From positions 1,550,001-1,614,000 of the forward strand of contig NZ_CP017812.1 of assembly GCF_001856685.1 (NCBI RefSeq): a DNA stretch of 64,000 bases. Direction: 5' to 3'. The notes below the pieces were generated by a model. That model saw only the letters and a list, made by a program, of their open reading frames with translations, made no database searches and had not been told where the DNA came from. Each line of letters begins with the position of its first letter. The first letter of the stretch is position 1. Position numbers and translations under genes: made by a program. Source of the DNA: Boudabousia tangfeifanii (lineage in GTDB: Bacteria; Actinomycetota; Actinomycetes; Actinomycetales; Actinomycetaceae). This document shows, one piece after another, positions 20,799 to 29,142 of the stretch.

Positions 20799-22841
20799 CT
20801 ATTTTTCTACCGGGTAGATTTGGGTCAAATCTTGTGAAAGTGTTCCCTGTCCTTGGGCGTCCACGCGTCCCCCAGGTTCGGGACCAGTCAAGATCAGGGC
20901 TTGGGCAACCCCCGGTTGTTGGCTCATTTCGGCCTGAACAATTTTAGCTGCCGCCTCATCGGGTACAGCAATCGCAATGGTTGGTCCTGAGCCAGAAATG
21001 AAGGCGTGCAATGGGACCGGTAGCCCCCATGCGAACTGCAGTAGTTGATGTACGTCTTCTCGCAGGCTTAGGGCGGGAATCATTAAGTCGTTTTGCAGGG
21101 CCGAACCGAATCGTTTCCAGTCTTGAGGGTCGCCATTTTGGGATTCCAATAGGTCGTGGCAAAGCTGCTTGGGCAGCTCGTTAGGCAGCGAGGTTGGCAG
21201 TTCAAGTTCTGGTCGGCCCTGCGCTTGCGCTTGCCAGTGAAGTTCATCGGCCGCTCGGAACACCGCAGGGGTGGAGAGGCCTTGTTGATTGGTGACCATT
21301 ACCCACCAGCGTTTTTCTCCTGCCGGTAGTGATTGCAGTTCATCACCGCGGTTGGTTCCGAGGGCGTTTTCCCCGTGCAGGCAGAAGGGAACGTCTGCCC
21401 CCAAAGTAGTAGCCAAAACTTCTAGTTCATCAAGGTTCCAGCCAGCTTGGAAGGCTTCATTAGCAGCGATTAGTGCGGCTGCGGCATCGGCACTTCCTCC
21501 GGCCATACCACCGGCAACGGGCACTCGTTTGACCACCAAAATATCTGCCCCGAATGGCAGATTAGCGGCCGCTTGGAAGGCGTGTACGGCCCGGTAAGCT
21601 AAGTGTTTTTCAGGGGCAAGGTCGACTAGCTCTGGATCTAGTTCGAGGGCATCCCCCGCTTGGTTTTCAGCCAACTGGCTGAGAGTTATTTCCTGATCAT
21701 CGCGTACCCGAACTAAAACGCTTTCTCGCAGCGAAAGGGCTTGAAAAACCGTGAATAGCTGATGATATTCCCCGACCGTATCGGGGGCTTGACAACGCAG
21801 CAGGAGGTTTACTTTTCCGGGCGCGCTCGCCAAGGCCCAGCGTCCTGGCACCGCTGACCCGCTAGCAGCATCTTCCGTGGTTTCTACCGCGGTAACTTTA
21901 GCTGTCGAGAGCACCTCGAGGCCTTCAGTTTCAGTCTGGTTTTTCGCTTCCGCCAAGGCGATGAAGTCGTGTATTTCAAGTTTTTCGCCTCGTTGGCTAG
22001 AATCTACTCCGGCGAGTTGAGCAATCCGATCGACCTCGGCAGAACTTCCCGCCCATTTGGCGAGTGCAGAACGCAAAGTCTTACGACGCTGGCTGAAAGC
22101 GGCGTCAATAGCTGCAAAGACTTCTTCCCGGCTAGCTTTGGTGTGGGCTTTGGGATCGAGCTCGGCCGGCCATTTAACTAGCTGGACGAGGGCGGAATCC
22201 ACATTCGGGATCGGCCAGAAAACATTTCGTCCGATGGTGTTTAGTCGTTGCGTTTGACCGTACCATTGAGCCTTCACGGAAGGAATCCCATAAATCCGAC
22301 TGCCAGGCTTTGCCGCGAGGCGATCTGCGACCTCGGCCTGCACCATCACTAGCACTTCTTGCAGGCTCGGTAGCGCAGCGAGTAGCGAAAGGATCACTGG
22401 AACAGCCACGTTGTAGGGCAGGTTTGCTACCAGTTTGGTTGGTGGCGCGAATTCTTCACTACCACTAACACGTTCTGCCAGTTCTAAATCAGCCAAGGAT
22501 TTTACTGCCAGAGCATCTTTCGTTAAGACCCTCAGATTGGCCGCTTTTTCTCCCGCACGAGATTTGATGGTAGTTGGTAGGGCGTGTGCCAGGAGTTCAT
22601 CAATCTCGACGGCGGTAACTTGTGCTCCAGTTTCAAGCAGAGCTAGGGTCAAAGAGCCCAGTCCAGGGCCAACTTCGAGTACTTTATCTTCGGACTGAAC
22701 TCCCGCGGCTCGCACGATTTTACGGACGGTGCCAGCGTCGTGAACAAAGTTTTGTCCACGAGTTTTGGTTGGGCGAACCCCTAAAGCCTCGCATAGTTCG
22801 CGGATTGCGGCGGGATTTAGTAGCTCTAATTCGCTGTGCAT
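20799..22841 (-). CDS. rsmA-ispE: RsmA-IspE fusion: 16S rRNA adenine dimethyltransferase joined to CDP-ME kinase
   Basis: 680 residues in one unbroken frame. Residues 1-299 are RsmA/KsgA: SAM motif EVGPGLGS (56-63), catalytic NLPYN (140-144), and the C-terminal [11 protein letters not shown] helix. This enzyme dimethylates two adenines of helix 45 in 16S rRNA. Residues about 300-334 are a Thr/Glu/Ala linker. Residues 335-680 are IspE, the fourth enzyme of the non-mevalonate isoprenoid pathway: [10 protein letters not shown] at the start and the GHMP-kinase ATP loop [15 protein letters not shown] (441-455), then a SGSGPT motif. In other actinobacteria ksgA and ispE are adjacent separate genes, so the fusion follows from loss of the intervening stop. 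All visible catalytic motifs look intact in both halves. Shine-Dalgarno AAGGA is six bases upstream. Confidence 0.93.
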   Translation of the reverse strand: MHSELELLNPAAIRELCEALGVRPTKTRGQNFVHDAGTVRKIVRAAGVQSEDKVLEVGPGLGSLTLALLETGAQVTAVEIDELLAHALPTTIKSRAGEKAANLRVLTKDALAVKSLADLELAERVSGSEEFAPPTKLVANLPYNVAVPVILSLLAALPSLQEVLVMVQAEVADRLAAKPGSRIYGIPSVKAQWYGQTQRLNTIGRNVFWPIPNVDSALVQLVKWPAELDPKAHTKASREEVFAAIDAAFSQRRKTLRSALAKWAGSSAEVDRIAQLAGVDSSQRGEKLEIHDFIALAEAKNQTETEGLEVLSTAKVTAVETTEDAASGSAVPGRWALASAPGKVNLLLRCQAPDTVGEYHQLFTVFQALSLRESVLVRVRDDQEITLSQLAENQAGDALELDPELVDLAPEKHLAYRAVHAFQAAANLPFGADILVVKRVPVAGGMAGGSADAAAALIAANEAFQAGWNLDELEVLATTLGADVPFCLHGENALGTNRGDELQSLPAGEKRWWVMVTNQQGLSTPAVFRAADELHWQAQAQGRPELELPTSLPNELPKQLCHDLLESQNGDPQDWKRFGSALQNDLMIPALSLREDVHQLLQFAWGLPVPLHAFISGSGPTIAIAVPDEAAAKIVQAEMSQQPGVAQALILTGPEPGGRVDAQGQGTLSQDLTQIYPVEK

Positions 22842-22883
22842 TAGTTGTCCTTAAAATTCACTGTTTCGTGGGAAGAATAGTTT

Positions 22884-22936
22884 GCGGCCACGAGCTTGCT
22901 CCCCTAGTTTAACTAAGTTATTCAGCTCGTGGCCGC
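22884..22936 (-). terminator. Hairpin between the second Rpf-like gene and rsmA-ispE
   Basis: A 13-bp perfect stem (22884-22896 with 22924-22936) with a 27-base loop, 18 bases after the stop at 22954. It suggests that rsmA-ispE is at least partly uncoupled from the upstream rpf genes. Confidence 0.7.
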
Positions 22937-22953
22937 TAAAAGAATCAGTCGGT

Positions 22954-24216
22954 TTAGTACCAGTTGTGTGAGTATGAGTGGCCGAGGGCGTTACACGGGG
23001 TCCCGTAGCGTCCCTTGATGTATCCCAAGCCCCACTTGATTTGCGTTGCCGGGTTGGTGCGCCAGTCAGGGCCAGCGCTTGCCATCTTGTTGCCTGGCAA
23101 GGACTGTGGAATCCCGTACGCGCCCGATGAACGGTTGAGTGAACGGTAGTTCCAGTTGGACTCACGAGTCCAGAGCTTTTCGAGGCACTGGAATTCGGAG
23201 TTTGACCAACCTTGCTGGGCTACCATGCCCTTGGCCAAGAGTTTGGCGGACGCGGGAGTGGTACCGGTAATGCTTTCGGGAACTGGGACATCGGCGAGTA
23301 GGTCACCGGTCTCAGGATCGAGAGTCGGCGGAGCAGCCTTTTCCTTAGTGCCCTTCAAGACCATTTTGTCTACCGGAGCAGCAATTTCGTGGCGTTCGAC
23401 CTCGGTTTCAACTACCACTTGACCGTCACGGGTTTCGCGGTAGATGGTGCGGGAGAAGCGACCTGGGATCCCCTCATTGGCAACTTTTTCTTCGCCCTTC
23501 CAAAGTCTAGGATCTTCTTTTTCAATGGTTTTGAAAGGAATTTCCGCTTCTTCGGTAAAGTTACCGCGCGTGACACGGTGGACGTCGATGGTCATCTTGG
23601 AGCCGTTTTTGGCGAGATCGACTTGGTCTAGCGGGCTAAGCTGAATTTTGGCGCTAGCTAGCACCTCGTCGATCTTTTTACCTGGGGCAATTACTACCTC
23701 AGTGGTATTGCCGTCGGCGTTGATCGTGGCATTCACTTTGCGATTTGCCAAGGTTTCTAGTTCTGGACGGGATTCGCCACGCGAGGCGGCAATCATGGTG
23801 TCATGCCCACGTGCCGCTAGATCGGAAAGAAGCTCGTCCGAGGATGAGGCGGTAGTCCAGAGGGTGATTGGGTTCTGTCCAACTTTGACTGACACATTCT
23901 TGGCGCGTGAAACGCTAATCCGAGAGCCAGTTAGCAGACGTGAATCCAAGGCAGGGGTAACTTGATCGTGCGGAGCTAGTTCCACTCCGGCAGCGTCAAG
24001 TGCTTGGGCTACCTGGTTACCAAAAACTGAGACTGGACGGGAAACGCCGTCGACTTCTAGGGTAACGTCATGGTGCGCGGCTGAAATCTGGCTGGCCGAA
24101 AGACCAATTACCGCGGCAGCACTAACTGCCGCAACGCTCCAGACAATACGTGGATTTGGTTGCCAGCCTTGGGGACCGGGCAACCATTTTTTCCACTCCA
24201 TACCAGAGAGGCTCAT
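22954..24216 (-). CDS. Rpf-like wall protein with DUF348, G5 and SLT/lysozyme-like domains
   Basis: 420 residues. A membrane anchor or signal covers about 24-46, DUF348-type repeats about 48-200 and a G5 domain about 215-295. The C-terminal domain (about 322-420) is of the transglycosylase SLT type, not the Rpf type: WTRESNWNYRS puts the catalytic Glu at 352, followed by GAYGIPQSLPG and QIKWGLGYI. Such enzymes cut the glycan strand of peptidoglycan. Its ATG overlaps the stop of the upstream rpf gene (ATGA), so the two are translationally coupled. It is a paralogue of that gene with a swapped catalytic domain. Confidence 0.88.
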   Translation of the reverse strand: MSLSGMEWKKWLPGPQGWQPNPRIVWSVAAVSAAAVIGLSASQISAAHHDVTLEVDGVSRPVSVFGNQVAQALDAAGVELAPHDQVTPALDSRLLTGSRISVSRAKNVSVKVGQNPITLWTTASSSDELLSDLAARGHDTMIAASRGESRPELETLANRKVNATINADGNTTEVVIAPGKKIDEVLASAKIQLSPLDQVDLAKNGSKMTIDVHRVTRGNFTEEAEIPFKTIEKEDPRLWKGEEKVANEGIPGRFSRTIYRETRDGQVVVETEVERHEIAAPVDKMVLKGTKEKAAPPTLDPETGDLLADVPVPESITGTTPASAKLLAKGMVAQQGWSNSEFQCLEKLWTRESNWNYRSLNRSSGAYGIPQSLPGNKMASAGPDWRTNPATQIKWGLGYIKGRYGTPCNALGHSYSHNWY

Positions 24217-25502
24217 CGAACTCCGATCTTACGAGAACATGCTGGCCACTGCCCCCATCCGGAGCGGGCCTGCAAAATTTTGGCGCGTTTTAACTGTTCA
24301 GCTGGGGATGCCTGACTGGGCAAGCCCGAACCGCCTACCGAACGCCAAGTGGAGACGGTGAACTGATATAAGCCATGGTAGAGGCCATTGCTGGAAACTG
24401 CACGAGGATTGCCGCCAGATTCACAGCGAGCTAGTGCGGCCCAAACACCGGATCCTGGGGTAGCTTTTTCAGCTGGAGCTGCCTTCGGGGCGCGACGAGA
24501 CTCGTTGTTAGAGCTCTGCTGCTTGCGAGCGCTACGTTTGTTGGAAGATTTGCTATTGCTACGCTCTTCGCGGGCAGTGTAAGTCTTCTTTGGCTCGGGT
24601 GGCACCTTGGTACCCACCTTGACAACCTTAGCGACTGGCTGGGTAGTAACTTCGTTCTTAACTTCTTTACTTTCGGTTACTTGACCATCAACCTTGGTTT
24701 CCGCGATTGTGATAGTACGTTCACCTGGCTTACCTTCTTGAGCCACCTTGGTGGTACCGCGTAGCAAGGAGTCGTCTTTTTCTTCCTTAGTTTCAAAGTC
24801 GACTGGTTTAGTTTCGGTACGTTCTTCAGTCCGAACTTGAGTTACTTGTAGTTTTAGTTTGCCATTTTCGGCACGCAAAGTTGCTTTGTCTTTTGGCTCT
24901 AGCTTTACCTTGGCAGTATCGAGGGCGTCTGCCATGGTTGCCCCAGCAGAAAGATTCACGGTTTGGGGCTGTCCCCCAATAATCATGTCGAGCTGGCCAA
25001 CCTGATCCAATAGCGGCAATTCAGGAGCACTCTCGGTAGCAGTGGCTACCAACTGGGGCTGCTTGCCTTCTGATTCAAGAGTCTTAAAAATATCTTCAGC
25101 GCTCTTTGAGGTAGTCCAGATTTCTTCCGGTTTGCCATCTACCAAGACAGTGTATGGCTTGGCCTTAACCACGGTGATCTCGGTGTTGTCGGTCATTTTG
25201 GTGCCAGGATCTGGGCTGACAGTGTCTTTATCCGTCACTTTGATGTCGTTGGCTTCAAGCGCATCACCAACGGTACCCATCCACTGTGAGGAGGTAATAG
25301 TTTTACCTTCGTAGTCAATCTTGTAAGAGTGATGCAAAGAAGCGGCAGCTACTGCGCCGCCACCGCCAACTGCTAGTAACAAAGCAGCTGCGGCACCAAT
25401 GATAATTCCCTTTTTACGGTTTGGCTTTTCTTCGGTCGCTTTGGCATCAGATGCGGCATTTTCTGGCGTAGCAGGTACCGCAGGAGTTTCAAACTCGGAC
25501 AT
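24213..25502 (-). CDS. rpfB: Resuscitation-promoting factor with DUF348, G5 and Rpf catalytic domain
   Basis: 429 residues from ATG 25502, which has GAGG five bases upstream; an in-frame TTG seven codons earlier has no such site. A Lys-rich cytoplasmic start is followed by a membrane segment (about 32-55), DUF348 repeats (about 58-215), a G5 domain (about 222-300), a Ser/Lys/Arg linker, and the Rpf transglycosylase-like domain (350-429) with the catalytic Glu in ARCESGG (361) and a cysteine pair. This is the RpfB arrangement. Rpf enzymes cleave peptidoglycan and wake dormant cells. The gene is followed by a four-base-overlapping paralogue and lies downstream of tatD, as in mycobacteria. Confidence 0.92.
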   Translation of the reverse strand: MSEFETPAVPATPENAASDAKATEEKPNRKKGIIIGAAAALLLAVGGGGAVAAASLHHSYKIDYEGKTITSSQWMGTVGDALEANDIKVTDKDTVSPDPGTKMTDNTEITVVKAKPYTVLVDGKPEEIWTTSKSAEDIFKTLESEGKQPQLVATATESAPELPLLDQVGQLDMIIGGQPQTVNLSAGATMADALDTAKVKLEPKDKATLRAENGKLKLQVTQVRTEERTETKPVDFETKEEKDDSLLRGTTKVAQEGKPGERTITIAETKVDGQVTESKEVKNEVTTQPVAKVVKVGTKVPPEPKKTYTAREERSNSKSSNKRSARKQQSSNNESRRAPKAAPAEKATPGSGVWAALARCESGGNPRAVSSNGLYHGLYQFTVSTWRSVGGSGLPSQASPAEQLKRAKILQARSGWGQWPACSRKIGVR

Positions 25503-25615
25503 ACAATCCTCATTAGTAGGCAATAAGATCTACTCAAGCGTAACCGATTTGTTACCAAATGTTTATCGCAAATGAGTAATTACACTTTAGCGCGCTCGCG
25601 GTCACTCCGCGTGTT

Positions 25616-26527
25616 CTACCAAGTGCCATACACCTCATTGGTATTGTTTGTAAGTTGATTTGCCGCACTTTCCTCGGTTATCGACCACAATTCAGCTATA
25701 TATCTAACGGTATGTGCCATTACATAAGATGCGTTTGGACAGCCACGCCAAGGAGCCGGCGTTAGGTAAGGAGCATCAGTTTCCACTAGCACTAGTTCTC
25801 TGGGCAATACTCCGAGGGCGGCCCGCAATTCTCCATTCGCTGGGTAGGTAATCGGACCGGCGAAAGAGGCATACCAGCCGTTTTCTTTCAGCACCTCTGC
25901 CATTTCTCGGTCACCTGAATAACAATGGAAAACGGTTTTTTCCGGAGCACCAACTTCTTTCAAAATAGCAATAGTGTCCGCATGAGCGTCCCGATCATGA
26001 ATTTGTAGTGGCAAATCCAACGCCTTAGCTAACTCAATATGCGCCCTAAATGATTGCTTTTGTGCTTCGCGACCCGATTCTGCTGTACGGTAATAATCGA
26101 GGCCGCTTTCCCCGATCGCGACCACATTTTCGTCTGCAGCAGCATCACAAACCGCATGAATCGCACTTTCAAGCGACATCGAATGATGTTCTTTTAGATC
26201 TGGGGTCATACCGTCTGGGCTTGGATCCGCAAACCCAGCGTGCAAGGCTGCCTCATTAGGATGAATTGCTAGCGCCACCTTCAGCTGTGGATATTTTCTA
26301 ACCATCGCCAGCATCGGAGCAAAATCCATTACCTCGCAGGCACAGGTAATAATCCGTTCAATCCCGACTTGTGCCGCTCGTTCTAGCTGTGTCTCCAAGG
26401 CTAGCTTTACCCCATCCGCTTTAGGGATCTCACCTTCATGAAGAGGCAAGTGGGTATGGTTATCGACTACCGGCGCTGCCAGAGTTTCGGAGAGTTCTGG
26501 CCAAGGACGAGGTTTACGTTTACTCAT
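25616..26527 (-). CDS. tatD: TatD-family metal-dependent deoxyribonuclease
   Basis: 303 residues, a TIM-barrel amidohydrolase-like nuclease. Metal ligands are visible in DNHTHL (near residue 22), the ESGLDYYR Glu, LQIHDRDA, the HCYSG His and the ETDAPYL Asp. TatD enzymes are 3'-5' exonucleases in DNA repair and turnover. It leads the tatD-rpf-rpf-rsmA/ispE-ABC-F series. The start is probably leaderless: a TATGAT box stands six bases before the ATG, with no Shine-Dalgarno. Confidence 0.92.
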   Translation of the reverse strand: MSKRKPRPWPELSETLAAPVVDNHTHLPLHEGEIPKADGVKLALETQLERAAQVGIERIITCACEVMDFAPMLAMVRKYPQLKVALAIHPNEAALHAGFADPSPDGMTPDLKEHHSMSLESAIHAVCDAAADENVVAIGESGLDYYRTAESGREAQKQSFRAHIELAKALDLPLQIHDRDAHADTIAILKEVGAPEKTVFHCYSGDREMAEVLKENGWYASFAGPITYPANGELRAALGVLPRELVLVETDAPYLTPAPWRGCPNASYVMAHTVRYIAELWSITEESAANQLTNNTNEVYGTW

Positions 26528-26533
26528 TTAGCC

Positions 26534-26563
26534 ATCATATCAATTGAAACTTTTTGCTCACAA
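26534..26563 (-). promoter_or_regulatory. Leaderless promoter of tatD
   Basis: On the minus strand a -35-like TTGTGA (26558-26563), an 18-base spacer and -10 TATGAT (26534-26539) lie six bases before the ATG at 26527. Confidence 0.6.
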
Positions 26564-26671
26564 CTGCACATTTCATAGCCAAAATGACATTATTGCTCGC
26601 AATTTAGCTAACAATTTTTATTTGTGGCAACAAAGGCGTACAGTGTGACTTGTACCAAAGGTGGTGAGGAT

Positions 26672-27304
26672 ATGAGCGAATATACAAGCAGCAATGCTCT
26701 CCGTTTGGTCCCTAGCATCCAGACGGAGTCGAACGTCGTGCCAGATAGTTTGGCTAGCCAAATCTCACCGTTGCGCGCCGCGGAACCCGATCTACCACCT
26801 TTTGCCTACCGTCGATTCCCAAGTTCTCACCCCGCTTGGCAGGGACGCTGGTCGCACGAACCTAGGGAAAATAGCGACGATTCTCGCCCACTAACTAGTT
26901 TTGCTTCCTCTTCTTTAGTTGCCTCCCAAATTCTTTCTGCCGAGGCCGAGGCTCGATACGCTAGACAAATCGAAGTAGGCGTAGCGGCCCAGCACGCCAT
27001 CGAGTTAGCCCGAAAGAATCCAGAAGTTGCTCGGCTCCATGAAGAAGAACTGATTACCTTATGGGAACAAGGCGAAGAGGCCTTTCAGATTATTCTTCGA
27101 GCCAACTTTGTCCTAGTTATCCGCACTGTGCTCGAATTCCTCCCCTATACCCAAGCTAATCGCCGCGGCGAATTATTAGCGGCAGGGGGCGAAATGCTGC
27201 GACAGATGTTAATGAAATACGACTATTTAGCAGATGGCCCGTTTGCCAAGTTTGCTCGTTCCCAAGTGCGTCAGGCCATTTGGCAAGCAATTTGTCGCCC
27301 TTAA
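26672..27304 (+). CDS. Sigma-70-like protein ending after region 2 (regions 3 and 4 absent)
   Basis: 210 residues from ATG 26672, which has AGGTGG/GAGG upstream; earlier in-frame starts lack a site. Residues 1-85 are Pro/Ser-rich and unlike any family I know. Residues about 86-206 align by eye with sigma-70 region 1.2 and region 2: LSAEAEARYARQIEVG resembles region 1.2, RANFVLVI resembles EANLRLVV of region 2.1, KYDY resembles KFDY, and FAKFARSQVRQAI resembles FSTYATWWIRQAI of regions 2.3/2.4. The aromatic residues that melt the -10 element are replaced (YATWW became FARSQ), and regions 3 and 4 are missing because the protein ends six residues after RQAI. It may bind core polymerase without promoter recognition. 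It is also possible that it is a decayed sigma gene. It is convergent with guaA. Confidence 0.7.
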   Translation: MSEYTSSNALRLVPSIQTESNVVPDSLASQISPLRAAEPDLPPFAYRRFPSSHPAWQGRWSHEPRENSDDSRPLTSFASSSLVASQILSAEAEARYARQIEVGVAAQHAIELARKNPEVARLHEEELITLWEQGEEAFQIILRANFVLVIRTVLEFLPYTQANRRGELLAAGGEMLRQMLMKYDYLADGPFAKFARSQVRQAIWQAICRP

Positions 27305-27327
27305 ACCTTGATTCGATAAACCAATAA

Positions 27328-27373
27328 AATTAGTTGTGGGCGGAGAACCTAGGTTCTCCGCCCACAACTAATT
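27328..27373. terminator. Bidirectional terminator, perfect 46-bp palindrome
   Basis: Two 23-base arms meet without a loop at 27350/27351, between the convergent sigma-like gene and guaA. T-rich flanks occur on both strands. Confidence 0.85.
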
Positions 27374-27392
27374 CAAGCGAAATATTTTTCGC

Positions 27393-28982
27393 TCACTCCC
27401 ATTCAATGGTCCCCGGTGGCTTGGAAGTGCAATCCAAGACCACGCGGTTTACCTCTTCTACCGAGTTGGTAATTCGGTTTGAAATACGAGCGAGCAAGTC
27501 ATATGGCAAACGAGTCCAGTCAGCGGTCATGGCGTCCTCGGAAGAAACTGGGCGCAAGACGATGGGATGACCGTAAGTGCGGCCGTCACCTTGAACACCA
27601 ACGGAACGAACATCGGCCAAAAGTACCACTGGGCACTGCCAGATTTCTTCGTCCATGCCGGCAGCAGTTAGTTCTTCACGAACAATCAAGTCAGCAGCAC
27701 GCAACGTTTCAAGACGATCAAACGTGACTTCACCAATGATACGAATGCCCAAGCCTGGGCCTGGGAAAGGCTGGCGAGCCACAATCTTTTCCGGTACCCC
27801 CAGCTGACGGCCAATTTCGCGGACTTCATCCTTAAAGAGGTCGCGCAAAGGCTCAACCAATTCGAAGGTGAGGTCATCAGGCAAGCCACCAACATTGTGG
27901 TGCGATTTAATGTTCGCAGTGCCTTCACCACCACCGGATTCGACTACGTCTGGGTAAAGAGTACCTTGCACGAGGAATTCAATGTCCTTGGCGTTGTCCC
28001 CGGCCTCGGCCAATAGCTGACGCTGAGCTGCTTCGAAGGAACGAATGAATTCACGACCGATGATCTTACGCTTTGCTTCTGGTTCGCTCACCCCAGCTAG
28101 GGCGTCGAGGAAACGCTTGGATTCATCAATGGTAACAACCTTGATGCCCATCGAAGAGGCGTAGTCCTGTTCAACCTGTTCGCGTTCACCGGCACGGAGC
28201 AAACCGTGATCGATAAAGAAACAAGTGAGCTGGTCACCAACCGCCTTGTGAACCAGCGCTGCGGCGACTGAGGAGTCCACGCCACCGGAAAGAGCACAGA
28301 TAACCTGCTTATCTCCGACCTGGGCACGAATCTTTTCAACCTGCTCATCAATGATGTTGCCGCTAGTCCAAGTTGGTTCTAGGCCGGCACCTTCATAAAG
28401 GAAGTTTTCCAGCGCCTTCTGACCAAATGGTGAGTGCTTAACTTCTGGGTGCCATTGCAAACCATAGAGCTTACGGGCTGGATCTTCGAAGGCTGCAACT
28501 GGAGTTTCCTTGGTAGAAGCAGTCACTTGGAAGCCTTCAGGAGCTGCTTGCACCGCGTCACCGTGGCTCATCCAGACCGACTGGTCTAGCGGAGTGCCAG
28601 CGAAGAGGCAAGATTCGCTCTCTACCTTGGTGTCGGTGTGCCCGTATTCGCGAGTACCGGTACGGCCCACTTTGCCACCAAGGGCAGCAGCCATGGTCTG
28701 GAAACCGTAGCAAATACCGAGGACGGGGATTCCGGCCTCGAAAATCTCTGCGTCAATGCTGGGAGCGCCTTCGGCATAAACCGAGGACGGACCACCCGAG
28801 AGGATGATTGCCGCTGGATCTTTTTCCAACATTTTCGCTACCGGCATGGTGTGCGGCACGATCTCTGAATAAACTTTGGCTTCACGCACGCGTCGGGCGA
28901 TCAGCTGGGCGTATTGCGCCCCAAAATCAACTACAAGTACAGGGCGCAGTTGGCCACTGTCGGTTTTTAGAATGTCACTCAC
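27393..28982 (-). CDS. guaA: GMP synthase (glutamine-hydrolysing)
   Basis: 529 residues. The N-terminal class I glutamine amidotransferase domain has [10 protein letters not shown], the nucleophile Cys in GICYG and the His-Glu of QWHPEVKHS. The ATP-pyrophosphatase domain has the P-loop [12 protein letters not shown] near residue 231. The C-terminal dimerisation domain ends in KPPGTIEWE. It converts XMP to GMP with glutamine and ATP, the last step of guanine nucleotide synthesis. The GTG start has GGAGG four bases upstream. It is divergent from pta-ackA. Length and motifs are normal. Confidence 0.97.
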   Translation of the reverse strand: MSDILKTDSGQLRPVLVVDFGAQYAQLIARRVREAKVYSEIVPHTMPVAKMLEKDPAAIILSGGPSSVYAEGAPSIDAEIFEAGIPVLGICYGFQTMAAALGGKVGRTGTREYGHTDTKVESESCLFAGTPLDQSVWMSHGDAVQAAPEGFQVTASTKETPVAAFEDPARKLYGLQWHPEVKHSPFGQKALENFLYEGAGLEPTWTSGNIIDEQVEKIRAQVGDKQVICALSGGVDSSVAAALVHKAVGDQLTCFFIDHGLLRAGEREQVEQDYASSMGIKVVTIDESKRFLDALAGVSEPEAKRKIIGREFIRSFEAAQRQLLAEAGDNAKDIEFLVQGTLYPDVVESGGGEGTANIKSHHNVGGLPDDLTFELVEPLRDLFKDEVREIGRQLGVPEKIVARQPFPGPGLGIRIIGEVTFDRLETLRAADLIVREELTAAGMDEEIWQCPVVLLADVRSVGVQGDGRTYGHPIVLRPVSSEDAMTADWTRLPYDLLARISNRITNSVEEVNRVVLDCTSKPPGTIEWE

Positions 28983-29046
28983 CCTCCTAGATTACAGTGC
29001 TTGGCGAGGTTATGAGTGCCTAAAAGGGAACTAAATTCGCCCAATG

Positions 29047-29058
29047 TGTTAGGTAACA
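29047..29058. promoter_or_regulatory. Possible operator between guaA and pta
   Basis: TGTTA-GG-TAACA, a 5+5 palindrome about 85 bases before the pta start. It could bind a regulator of either divergent gene. No family consensus was recognised, and chance cannot be excluded. Confidence 0.25.
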
Positions 29059-29142
29059 TACGCGCTCGAACGTCTACTTTGCGCTAATCCCACTAACATA
29101 AGGGCTGTAAAGGTAATCTACCCCGTGGGAAGGATGACTAAG

